A DNA stretch of 64,000 nucleotides, taken from the NCBI GenBank assembly GCA_009617715.1, contig VTFK01000008.1, positions 1,302,001 through 1,366,000 of the forward strand, written 5' to 3'. Shown here in pieces: positions 35,201-46,790 of this stretch. A program made the position numbers and the translations under genes. The DNA is from Plectrocnemia conspersa (Eukaryota; Arthropoda; Insecta; Trichoptera; Polycentropodidae). How positions within the stretch are numbered: the stretch's first letter is position 1; every line of letters starts with the position of its first letter. The notes under the pieces were generated by a model. That model was not told the origin of the DNA. It searched no databases and saw nothing but the letters and a program-made list of their open reading frames with translations.

Positions 35201-35419
35201 CAGATTTTAAAAAATATTAGCTTGCTGTAAAAGTATTTGAAAAATATAGTTAGCGTTCTTACATCAAATATTTATTTTTGAAAAATATTTTTATTTAAAA
35301 ATAAATTATAAAAATCAGAAAAAATAATAATATGAAGAGATGTGAAGCATTTAAAAGTTTTAAATATAGATTTTAGTCTAAAATCAGTTTGTTCTATATT
35401 CTTAGTGACAAAGTTCTTA

Positions 35420-35588
35420 GTGAGACGTCTTCCGTAAATTATATCACAGATATTTCGTGAATTTTTACTCCCCCCCCCCTCTTCACAATATGTCATTGAG
35501 CCAAACTCCTGTTTGTTTCACACTCACAATTTAGCTGACCCCCTTCCCCCTAAACCTGTGACATAATTTACGGAAACTGTCTGCAGTG
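35420..35588. mobile_element. MITE with CCGTAAATTATRTCACAG inverted repeats
   Basis: TCCGTAAATTATATCACAG at 35431-35449 is inverted at 35556-35574 with one mismatch, and similarity extends outward to give arms of about 28 bp. The interior is C-rich, with a run of ten C at 35470-35479 and CCCCC blocks near 35540. It is non-coding. Arm structure suggests a Tc1/mariner-type non-autonomous element, but the target duplication is unclear. Confidence 0.65.
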
Positions 35589-36039
35589 GGGTAGTGCTAA
35601 AATATAAGTACCAGAGCGCTGAACTTACAACCTCTCTCCCAATTTTTTTTCATGTATTTTCTAAAATTAAGCAATATTGATATTTTAAAACATTTAAACT
35701 TTTTGATATGTTTTTGTGAGAATAAAAAAAGACAATATAAGGGTGTGTTTTTTTTAACATTTCAGAACTGTATTATATAATTTTCCTAATGCAATATTGT
35801 TTTTTTATTATTGTAATTTGCAGTATTTATAAATAAAATAACAATATTTTTATTATATAAATCAAATATATTTTGGAAAGGTAAGGTTTGGGTTTTAACA
35901 ACAACTGTCAAATTTTCGAGCAGCACATAATTCCACTACCGCTGGCTCTCACCTAATTTGTCCAACAGTAATGCACAAACAATTTGTTTTATATAACAAT
36001 TATTTTATATATTGCCCATTTAAATTGTCTTCGTAAAAA

Positions 36040-36095
36040 TAAATATATATTGGTGAAAATGTATTTGAACCAGTGAAAATATAACTTCATTCTAA
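36040..36095. repeat. dispersed CCGGTGAAA/TTTCACTG repeat, copy 2
   Basis: TATATATTGGTGAAAATGTA and CCAGTGAAAATATAACTTCA match the copy at 18375-18455. Confidence 0.6.
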
Positions 36096-36199
36096 CATTT
36101 CTACATTGCACGTAAATAAATAATAATATGAATGTACATGTATACTATATTACTACATATGGAAAAGTGGAAATAATATACTTTAACTAGTACCTGCCA

Positions 36200-36275
36200 G
36201 ATGAATTATATTTTCACCGGTAAAAATATATATCTACTGGTGAAAATGTATTCCCACATGATTTCACTGAAATAA
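36200..36275. repeat. dispersed CCGGTGAAA/TTTCACTG repeat, copy 3
   Basis: TTTTCACCGGTAAAAATATA, TATCTACTGGTGAAAATGTA and GATTTCACTGAAAT match the copies at 18375 and 36040. The repeat supplies the stop codon of an unspliced read-through of the neighbouring candidate exon. Confidence 0.6.
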
Positions 36276-36329
36276 CATACTTAAAAAAATATTTTCCGGA
36301 TAGATTTGGGACTGTTTTTTTAGATTTAC

Positions 36330-37395
36330 CTTGAGGGATACCATGAGAAGTTCTCTTTAGCATTATCTTAGGATTCGATTTATAGTCAAGCAGTGACCAG
36401 AGAGCAGCAAACAAATTGGACCGGCAGTCTACGCAGAGCTTTGTTGTAAAAACGATTCAGGGAGATACGATTGGCATATGTCGATATACGAGTTGAAGCA
36501 TACTATAAATCCAAAATAAATAAAATATTCGCGAAACTTATGATTAATAAAAACCGTAAACCGAAATATGATATGTACATAAAAAAATGTATATCGCACC
36601 TTGTTAATGCGCACATTGCTCTCTAATTAGAAGAATATTTGTATTTATTTATTGTATAATAATATAATTATAATAAAATAAAGATAGAGCCTCGTCTATC
36701 ACGGTATCATCAAATTTATTGTGTAAAATATTAATATATCTTTGACTTAATCGCGTGTAAGGACTTGCGATAAGAATAATTTATACAGAATAATAAAACA
36801 CATAATTCTTACAAATACAAATATATCTACTATATCACTTATTGAAATAATAATATCCGTATTTTAAATGAACTGTAAAAAGCAGTTATTACATGTAATT
36901 TTCTATATATTGAACCATTTTCTATCACAACAGACGGTTGCTGAATAGCTTTTTAAATTAACTGCAATATGATGGATTGCGCTCTCATTGAACACCGACA
37001 AGTTATAAACTTCAAAGTATATTATATAGTGAGAAAATGTATAAAATGAATTTTGTTACCCGTATAGGCGATAGAGTCGATGATGCTCTTTTGCGTCGAT
37101 TTAGAAAACCACCGGACGATGCTGTGCCACATTTTGATGGGCGATAAGGTCCAGGACCTATGATCCCGTCGGGCGCTTTTCGACCATCGAGAAAGTGTCT
37201 GTGACAGTAGTAGGACGATTTAATGAAATTGCGAAATTTCAGCACTGAAAAGGTGCGACCGAGCCATGTAAGTTGCACATAGAGACTGATTTGATGATTC
37301 CAGCACATTTGCACATCGATATGTTTTAAAAATAAAGGAGCGATGAACAGCTTGTTTATAAGCCGAAATATTTTTAGCGAGTCGTATCTGGCCAT
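36330..37395 (-). CDS. unassigned minus-strand gene, two candidate exons
   Basis: Exon 1 (37395-37060) starts at an ATG in AGAAAATGG context and is open for 112 codons at clearly higher GC than its surroundings. It ends at the donor CGG|GTAACA. The product is basic, starts with an amphipathic stretch (LINKLFIAPLFLKHI), and ends with a Gly/Pro/Ser-rich part and the multibasic NRRKR near residue 102. A candidate exon 2 (36438-36330) follows the acceptor TTTTACAACAAAG in phase 0 and encodes LCVDCRSNLFAALWSLLDYK; its donor is CAAG|GTAAAT. No terminal exon is identified, and reading through the donor meets a stop in a dispersed repeat at 36214. I recognise no domain. The multibasic site recalls propeptides, but no clear signal peptide is seen. 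Confidence 0.4.
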
Positions 37396-37399
37396 TTTC

Positions 37400-40300
37400 T
37401 TACTATAGTGCGAGAGAAAATTTAATGCGAGTTATTTCTAGAATAAACGCAAAAGTCAATTTGTGCTTATCATTGCGGAGATGAAGGCAAATTTCAGAGC
37501 GATGCGATAAATTTTGAGAAAAGTGTGTACTTTATTAGATATGATAATCAAATATTTTATATTAAATTTTCGTGAGTTTTTTTGGGGCTTCTTTTTTTAT
37601 AAAGCTTCGTACGGTTACTTGATTTTTGTATTAAACTTGTGCAATCACGAAATAAGGAAATTCAATCCTGAAAACTTAATAAAAATAATATGTTTAATAA
37701 AAATCTATAATTTAAGCAATTATATATTCGTTAAACAGTTTTGTATTCACATTTGAAATAAAATCTGCAATATTTGTAAGCATTACATAGTAGCATTTAC
37801 ATATCCTTAACTTATCTAACTTTTGAGCTATGCTGGACGGTTTATATTTAGTCATCGACCAGAGCAGCCAGGATAGCGCACTTTTTTATCAGGTTAGCAC
37901 CGCAGCGCAATGATGAGCGTTAATATCTTGGATGGACTATATATTATTGAATTGCGTAAGCTGCAACCTTTAAAGAACTGTTGCAACGAAAATATGTCAC
38001 ACTTTGAACGCTTATTTCTTTAAAACTAATTAACGTAGAGAAGTAAATAATATGTCATTAAATAGATTATTAAGTCCTTTTATTTTTTTAACTATTATAT
38101 TTTATAAAGTGTTACAAATTTAAACAAAATATGGCGTGATTTTATAACGCCACGTGCCGTTTTAATAGTTTATAGTGAGTCAATTATGGTAGCGTTTTAT
38201 TTATTTATTTATTTAATGAAAAGGTTATTTTTATTTTTATAAATTCTGTAAAACACCTACTTTTTATGTTGAACTTATTTGTTGAAGCTTTTCAATTGCA
38301 CTTGGGTCCTAAAAACGCCATTTATATTTTTGTTTAAAACTAACACTAGCAAATAAAAACGAAATTATTTATTACGATTTCTTTAAAACTTTAGTAAACG
38401 AAAAATCCTTAAAAATAATGTTTTGTGATTTTAATAAAACTTTTACACAATTATATTATGCTGTATATTTATTGATTATACATATGTATTTACAGATAAG
38501 TTAAAATATTTCATTTGAAAATACAGGAACTTCTTCTATAACTTCACTCTTAAACTATTTCTTATCTATAGGTGTTTGGTTATAAAAATAATTAACGTAC
38601 TCTGATATACATATGTCATGCCGTTTCTTTAATCTCTTGAAGGTATTGTCATCTTGCACATCACCATGGTTTATTATTGTGAAAGAGTATTTCATTTATT
38701 ATAATATGTTTTACTTTACTAAAACTGCCATTATAATAATTTCATTCTAGCTCGATTAAAATTAAAATAAATATTTGTTTCTCTGTATCATTTCTAAGTA
38801 TTAAATATGACATTAAACTTGCAGTGTCTTTAAAAACTGAGACATTGAAACTGCTGAGGTGATATTTCTGCGAGCTTAAAATATCATTAGCTGTCAGCGA
38901 TGCGTATGACTTTTAAAGATTTTTGCCTCTTTGATAGAATCATAGCGGTACGAATATATGGCAAAAATCTTTGCGTGTCCAGTTTACGAACATGTTCTCA
39001 ATAAAATTCAATAAATATTGGAATTTCGCCAATATATGTATTATTATTTTCCTGTAAAAATATTTTAAGAAGTCAGTAAATATTATCATTACTATGAAAA
39101 AATAGTCATTCTTCGAATTGCATTGAGTGTCAAATGTATTGGATTTTTAATCGTTTTGTATTTAACTGTGCCAAACAGGTTGTATGACATCACTATAATT
39201 GTCTGAATATTAACAAGTTTTTGGAAAGACACATATCGTCTGCTTGAATTATTTATTTAATTAATTAAAATCAATTAATATTATACCATGAATATGTTTT
39301 GTGCGATCCAAAGTGTATTTGACCTAATGTCTTAACACCCAAGTCGCCTAATTCCAATCGTAAATGTCAAATCGCTACTGTGACTACAATTTTGGTTTTG
39401 ATTTATATGCATAAGTAAGTTGCGTAGGATGAGCTAGGAAATCCGACACTCGATGCCGATTGGTCACACTGTCCATGTCCAGAACAAATGGGACCATCGA
39501 GAGTGGGTGCGATCTGCTCAAATGGCGTGGGAAATTAAAATTGATGTGGGAAATACATATTCATGTATTGCAGTTATTATTGTTGGAAAAAGTAGGGAGA
39601 CTGTATATTGTATTGCTTCATTAAATACATAAACATTTAAAATTATTGATATTATATAGAATCTGTTATATAATAATATAACAAAGTATCGTACATGGAT
39701 CATTTATTAGTTTAAGCATTGTAATTAAAAAAAAAAAATTTTAAAGAAAAAAATTGTAATGGTTAAGAATATTGAGAAAATAATAAAAATCTTGCATCAG
39801 TGTAATAATTGCACTTTACATACCAGATTTTCTGCTAGTTAGATGTATCAGATATTTTTAAAAACATATTTCGAATATTTCGTACTAACATACATTCAAA
39901 TGCCTACATATAATATAGGTGTAGTTGAAAATTGAATTTATCACCTGGCGTTGCCTTGCTCGTGACGAGTGCTCAGGAGACAGGCAAAGCTGTTAAAGCA
40001 CCTGACACTAATGATTTTAGGGATGGGTAGTGTTTCGTAAGAGTTTTATTACTTTTTCATTGCCATCAGCGTCTATCAAACTTGCCGGAGTTAAGCGTAT
40101 TTTAGTGCCGACGATGCTAGCGACGTGCATGGAAATGTTTAATCAATAGCAACATTATGTCGCCATAGTTGTGTGCAAAATTTAACCAATATACGCACAG
40201 TTAAAAATTAATGCGAGAAGAGATTACAATGTTTTAAAGCATACTTAGCGTAAAAGAAAAGCATGAACTGAAGTATCGTAGATCTCTTTTTTAATTTTTA

Positions 40301-40990
40301 ATATATTTACTTTGGCAAATTCTAAAAAAATAATATCATTGCTAACTTTCATACCTAGTTTCATCCGCGTTTTATTTTTTGTTATATCGTATTTTTGTAC
40401 TCTTGACTATAAATGATCTACCAGCATATATAGACGTTACGGATTATGTGGTCGTGCTCGTGATAGAAACAGTCATCTTTCAAGGTATTGTTTCATTGCG
40501 CGCCTATATTTAATTTATTGTAACGTATGAAAAGTGAATTATAAGTTACTGAAAGTTCGATAATTATTTAATTATACCCTATTTTTCCTTCTTTAAAAAT
40601 GAGAACTATAAAGCAATTAAAATTAATATTTAATTAATTTTAAGAATATTAGACACTATAATTATGGACTTTTGGCACTGATAATTTTAAATGTATATTT
40701 TAATCTATTTTTACGACTATTAGGTATTTTAATTTTGTCTTAAGCAAAGCTAAATAACACTGACTGTTAGATATATAAATAAAAACATTCAATTTATTTA
40801 TTAAATTTTAATAGAAATGATATCCAATATGAACTAGTAGATAGTGAGCGCTCACAAATTGCGAATATTTGATAACCAAACGAAACGATTTCCGGCGTTT
40901 TGAATATTGAATTCCATGAATAGGCCACATACATACATATTTGTAAAATATCATTTTTGAATAAAATGAAACAATAGTTGGATACATAAT
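37400..40990. other. AT-rich DNA, nothing recognised
   Basis: Apart from about 110 nt of likely leader for the gene starting at 37395, no gene is supported. A higher-GC stretch near 39950-40140 has no sustained frame. Confidence 0.45.
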
Positions 40991-41039
40991 AAACAAACAT
41001 ATGAATGTTTATTATTGTTTGTTTTAATACAGTGTGAAA

Positions 41040-41483
41040 TTTTCCCATCGAATATGACGCACAAACAGGATTAGGATTTTTTAAAGCGATTTAAACTCGA
41101 GTTCTTATTTGTGTGAAAAAAATATAAACGTGATCCTTTCCTCTCAGTGTTTACGAACATCCTCTATCTATATAGTCTATAGGCGCATATGGCGACCAGC
41201 CGAACGCCATTCGTCGGTAGATAACCGACCGGGTCGGACGTTTGTCGGTTAAATTCCGATCCGGTTCAAATATCAAACACGTAAAATATCACACAATAAC
41301 CATAAAACAACCCTAAAACTGTATATATAAAAATAATTTTAATTAAAACTTGTGAAGTGTCAAAAGAAAAAAATCATAAACATTGATAAAGTTTTCGCGC
41401 GCAAAGTGAAAAATCTAAAAACTTTTTTATTTTAGATGAACTCACATATATTTTTAAACATCAAGATATATAAAATATCACAC
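41040..41483 (+). promoter_or_regulatory. possible promoter and leader of an unidentified gene
   Basis: GC-elevated sequence with a TATAAA at 41123-41128 and an arthropod-type initiator TCAGT at 41144-41148, a spacing a little short of the usual one. A strong inverted repeat (TAACCGAC at 41222-41229 against GTCGGTTA further on) lies in the presumed leader. It precedes an ATG followed at once by a consensus donor. Confidence 0.35.
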
Positions 41484-41496
41484 ATGAAAATAATCG
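41484..41496 (+). CDS. possible first coding exon of an unidentified gene
   Basis: ATG AAA ATA ATC G is followed by the consensus donor GTAAGT. A short first exon giving Met-Lys-Ile-Ile is a common start of insect secreted proteins, but no downstream exon could be assigned with confidence. If the gene is real, much of the rest of the window could be its first intron. Confidence 0.3.
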
Positions 41497-41499
41497 GTA

Positions 41500-43140
41500 A
41501 GTCAAAACCATTGTAATTATAAAATTAGGTTAATTGCTATACCTTCGTGTGCGCCCTTGTCGAAAAAATAATACATTACTCATTATGAGGGTGTGCCTGA
41601 ATCGTAATTTATATCCAAATTGGAGGTATCGTTTATTTCAATTATATAATTTGATTAAAATTTTATGAAAAGCTATGGTATGTATATAATTGAAATGCAT
41701 ATCATCATATGATGCGTTGTTTACATGAATTGCTCTTATCTTTGTTTGGCAACCATTGAATTTAGAATAAGCGATATTATCAATGAGACATTATTGTGAT
41801 GAACTGATGAACTAGAGAACATTTTATATATATATACATCTTAAATAAATTAAAAATCTAACGCCTCATAAACTATAAATGTTTTATAACGATTAGCTAC
41901 TAATATTTTAATTGAAATTACTTTCATAGAGCAAAATTTAAGTGTTTTCTTTTCTGTTGCATATGAAGTATCGTTTTTTAGAACAATGAAAATATATTAA
42001 TCCTATAAACATAATATAAAACTGAGCTTATTAAAATATGTATGTTAATATTTTAACATCTACGACTATATTTTTAATAAGTTTTCTCATTTAATAACTA
42101 AAATTAAATACATAAATTGAAAACTTAAAATAAATATATACTAGTAATAGTCTTAATAGCTTCATTTAAAATTCATGTCATTAATTCTCTGCAATATATT
42201 TTACGCGCATTTGGATGTATTAAACGATTAAACAGTTTTTTATAAAACTATATAATTAATTTTTTGCTCAATTTTGCATAAATGTATTCTATGAGAAAAT
42301 AGTTTTTACTGATAGATACGGGAGCAAAATATTTTTAATTATTGTAAAATATTGTATAATATAGATAAATATATTTAGATGGACCTAAACCGCTAATTGT
42401 TCCGTATCATGATTGAATCTGGGCGTTTTAGTGAAGTAGGAACCAAAAAATTGATAGGCTTTCGTATTTTTCTCTCCTAATGAATTGATGTGTTTGAAAT
42501 TGAAAAAGTTTTGAGGGTTGATTCATGAAGTAAATACACCAATAAAATATTAAGTAAGAAAGTAACACATTTAAGTATTATTACTACTTAGAACAATCAG
42601 TAATTAAATTATATATATTTTTTCAGTCGTATACGTAATTTTTTCTAATTTTATGATTAAATTGTTTTTAACGATTTACATATGCTTCATATTTGTCTAA
42701 TATATGCTTTATTCTCTGTGTTTATTTATATTTATCTTCGATAATATGTTCAATGAAAAATGTAATTCTATCCGTACAAAGTGTTTTTTTACGGAATTGT
42801 TTTACCTTATCGTAAGGACCGACTCATGTTTCTCTTATTGCTTCACCAATATATGGACTACTACTTGCAAATTCTCTCAATATCATTATAAAATAGTTTA
42901 TATAACTAAAAATATTCACATTTTTATCAGAAGGGTCTGCCATGTCAGTTTTTCTTCCTCATTCATTATGTTCTGTTTTTTTTCTATATTGGGAAAAAGT
43001 TATTTAGTTATAGATTATTGTGATAGTGTAAGAGTTTTTAAATAAGGTAAAATTTGTGTAGTTATTTTAAATACGCGATGTCAGCGTTGCGTATTTATAG
43101 TAATTACATTGTAATTGGACCAGATTGATGTGAAGAGAGA
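41500..43140. other. AT-rich DNA, nothing recognised
   Basis: Chance frames only, including one of 113 codons at 42704-43045 made of Phe/Ile/Cys/Ser-rich AT codons. Confidence 0.45.
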
Positions 43141-43161
43141 AGCAGCTGCTTTTTCGGTTGC

Positions 43162-43215
43162 TGTTCTATGTAACTCCGATTAGTATTGTATTAATAATCG
43201 GAGCTACGTGTAACA
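43162..43215 (+). other. imperfect hairpin, miRNA-precursor-like
   Basis: Two 24-nt arms (43162-43185 and 43192-43215) pair with about five mismatches around a 6-nt loop. The inner stem pairs CTCCGATTA with TAATCGGAG. Length and imperfect pairing are compatible with a short pre-miRNA, but the loop is small. No known miRNA seed is recognised. A MITE remnant is the alternative. Confidence 0.3.
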
Positions 43216-43928
43216 TCGATTGAGTCGGTACTTTTTGAAAGTTCTTGATGAAGGTTTATGTCATGTATTTCTGAATGAAAGTTAATAATATATGGTATAT
43301 ATTCGTTTATATATAATTATAAGAGATGGAAAAGGTTATTAGACTTCTCTTGACGTGCGCATTAATAGCGATAATTTTGGAGTTTAATTCGATTTTCATG
43401 TTTTCGTCGTCTACATCATTTCTTTACTACCTACGTTTATTTTAATAATATAAATAATTTTACATACATATTAATTATATTTACTGTACATGTTATTATT
43501 TTATTTTCATGTTTACAATTCGTTAATAGCTACAATTTGATAAAAAAATAAGGACATAAAATAAAACATTGCTGATTATAGTCTAAGGGTAGTAAAAAAC
43601 TTTTTACAATTTAAGCAAAAGAAAATAAAAATATAGAATAAAAAACAATAAATTAGGTGATAATTTGAGTACATTGTCTTTAGCCTCTAAATTAATATGT
43701 GCTATGGGATTTTGTGTTTGTATTTAAATAAAAGGTTATTTTTATCGTAGTCATTTTTATAATATTTTCTCATATGAAAATGGCAGTGTTCTTTAATAGT
43801 ATGCGACAAGTTTTTCTCACTATCAGTGCGTTTTTGCATTGTGTCTGGGTGGTTCTGACAATACTATATAAATACATAGTTTCTTCAAATGGCCTCAGGT
43901 TTATTCGCAGAATTTAACTTGTGTTAAA

Positions 43929-43985
43929 GTAGCACAAGGATACAATTTTGGTTCTATGCTTTTCCTTTTTTTAATCAATGACATA
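43929..43985 (+). pseudogene. reverse transcriptase fragment (decayed)
   Basis: Nineteen codons read VAQGYNFGSMLFLFLINDI, a damaged version of the block with G-V-P-Q-G and L-F-L-x-x-I-N-D-I found in Jockey/I-like elements and at 25891 in this window. Stops follow at once. No other blocks are recognised nearby. Confidence 0.6.
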
Positions 43986-44989
43986 CGTGCTAAAATTTAA
44001 ATTTATACTCGGATTATTTCTTACTTTTTTATTACTAATTAATTAAAATAACAATAACGGTGTCAATACCAGTAATACCTGCATTGACTATTTTTCTCTC
44101 GGTAATATTGATATTATTGCAATCCCTAGTCGCGATTGCATCCCTTATTCTTAACTATTACGGGAAAGACGCCAGTGCTCGAGAATGCTCCCATTACACA
44201 AGTCTGTTAGATATAAATATGTTTTGGGATAGCAATGAGGAGCTGAAACAATTTAAGTTTAATAATGCGATACTATATTTTATTAAATATTTTTATTTTA
44301 CAAAACATTTCAACCGCATATGTAATATATTTATGTATGTGAATGAACTATTTTGTAAAAATACAATTATGACACATTGGGGAAATCTATCAAGTCATGA
44401 TGGATTTGTAATACATAAATAATATGTTTAAGAAACTGAAAAGCACACAGCTGTAGTTTTAGATAATTTGATAATAATTAGGCTTGTACTTTTTTATCAT
44501 TGAAGTAGTCCACTGACAAAATTTGTTCATGGTTTCTAAATCAGTTTGACAGGGTAATATATATAATATATTTATTATGATACTATATGTGTCGTTAGAT
44601 TATAAAAAGGGATTTTTAAAAAATGTACTTTAATCTAAAATTTAATGTCTCTAAATTCAAGGCGACTTTTTTTTTTTTTTCAAAAAAAAAGTTTTTCAAA
44701 TTTTAGTAATACAGAGAGTTTAAAATATGACAACACATTGTTTTAATAAATAACATGTTTTTTACTGCTTTAGATAAATTTAAATGTTTATCAACAAACA
44801 TGATCTAAGTATAATAATAACATTTCTGAAAAAATGCTTAGAAACAAAATGAAAAGTTTTTTGCAGAAATATTTCTATCCCACTATGTGTATATTTTAAC
44901 ACTTTTTAAATGTTATTGTACGCAATACTATAAAAAATTATTATTATATGACCCACTATCGAATTTCAATACGACATTATCTGTCTGCC

Positions 44990-45300
44990 GGCGAGAGACA
45001 TACGACCTTTATATTAAAACGGTCCGTGAAAATTTTCCGTCAATTTCTGACAAGGGTCCTTCGCACATAAATAGCGAGGGGATGCGAGTTTAGGGACGAA
45101 GGGGCAGAAGGCGAGTGATGTGGGGGGGAGGGGTTGGTTAAAATCTGGCGGGGTCGGAAAACCCAAAAAGCAAACACACAACCCTACGGAGGTCCTGCGG
45201 GACCGGCGGGGGTTAAAAAACGGCAAAGTGTTAACGTCAAATTTAACCGCTCGTCCCTTTCGTAATTGGCCCTGCATACAAATACGCTCGATTATGAGGG
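44990..45300. other. GC-rich island of unknown origin
   Basis: About 300 bp with far higher GC than its surroundings, including GGGGGGGAGGGG near 45122-45133 and an inverted GGTCCTGC/GCGGGACC near 45191-45203. Both strands have open frames (plus 45120-45314, minus 45277-45014), but neither is recognised. A fragment of a GC-rich retrotransposon leader or another insertion is the likeliest source. The edges are abrupt. Confidence 0.35.
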
Positions 45301-46409
45301 TGTTAATTCGTTGATAACTAATTTATTTATTACAAAGACTTTGGCTAACTTGAACGCCTGATTTTGAAATGTATCATACCAATGATTATCTTTGTAATGT
45401 ACGAGTATCTATTTAGTATATTATGTATACAAATATGGATTATATTTGCAAAGGTTAGTATATCATTTTGATAAGGCTGTGGTATCAGTTGAGTATTTAT
45501 TATATTATACAACTGTTTTACATCGTTTAGGGAAATTATTTCCTAATTTTATTGTTACAGATGTTTTAGTAAAAGCTTGTTATATTTTTTGTCATTTTAC
45601 ACATTATTGTAATAAATATCATAGATCAAACATGTGTGATCAAAGTGTTAATAACGTATGTGTAACAATATTTTAAGCAAATTTTTATGTATTTTTATTT
45701 ATTTATTACTAAGTGAATATTATTTGTAGTCTATTATTTTTAATCTTACATGTTTTATTATGTTGTGAAATAATACTATATACTATCACATTGGGGTAAT
45801 CTTAATTTAAATTAAAATATTAAATAAATAAATTATGACGTATTTTCGTAGACTTATTAAAATTCTAGATTTCCTTTTATGGATTTCATAAAAAAAAAGT
45901 TCCAAATTTATTCTGACAGTAGACGGAGTGTTCATCTTACTGGAATAATATGTATGAGTTATCTAGGATTTAAATGCCAAATTTTATTTGGATATTTCAA
46001 GAAAATGTTATATTTTATGACTCATTGTTAAATAAGTTCATAAACTGTATTTTAATAGTTAGATATTCCAGAATCACTTAGTCAAAAATATAAAAAACAT
46101 TTTCATCAGAATATTTTAATAATCTTTATAAGTCATATGAAGTTGTATATGTCTTAGTTTTCTTCTCAAGAATAATTACACAAAAAATTTTTGAGAAAAA
46201 AAAAGCCAGATCGAGTATTTTTATTTCTCAAAAATTCTCGTAAGGTATTATTTTGCTTATTAAATTTGTATCAAAATTTTTAAATATTTTACAATCACTG
46301 CATAAGGGTGGGTTTGTGCAAAATATTTAAAAATATGCATGCTTTTTTGATAGCTTTAAATATAGGTGGGAAGTATTTGAATGGCATTTTTTTACTATTT
46401 TCTGAACTA

Positions 46410-46790
46410 CTCTAATCTGGCTTATCTTTGCTTTGGTAATCCAAGAACTACATTAATAATTAAATATGAAAAAACCACTCCGCATGGAAATCGGCAGATT
46501 ACAAAAATGTACGGTAGCTATCCAAAAAACTACCCCAGAAAATTTGCCTGTCGGCGATATTAAATCTTATTTTTTCAATAATCTAAAAAGGTTTTTTATC
46601 TCTATCTCTTTCAAAATATTAAAAAATGTAAAATAGCAACAGTTGTTATTAACAATTTCTTCTTTAATTCGGGTATAAATAAGGAAGCCCGAAATTCCTT
46701 TGCAATTCGACGCTCTGTAATTAAATGTGTAGATCGATCTGTACTGGTCCTTTTTTGTTCTCTTTATCAATCATCCAGTTTTCCTTTCAT
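46410..46790 (+). mobile_element. unclassified element copy 2
   Basis: Homologous to 22640-23150: CTTTGGTAATCCAAGAAC, GCATGGAAATCGGCAGA, AATCTAAAAAGGTTTTTT and AACAGTTGTTATTAACA, followed by a decayed version of the start of the open frame seen in copy 1. Confidence 0.55.

Noticed and set aside
42704..43045. 113-codon plus-strand frame
   Set aside because: It lacks an ATG start, is made of AT-rich codons (Phe, Ile, Cys, Ser) and has no splice or composition support.
45561..45656. possible second exon for the start at 41484 (acceptor TTGTTACAG, donor GTATGT)
   Set aside because: Phase fits, but the frame is open well upstream of the acceptor, composition equals background, and no further exon follows.
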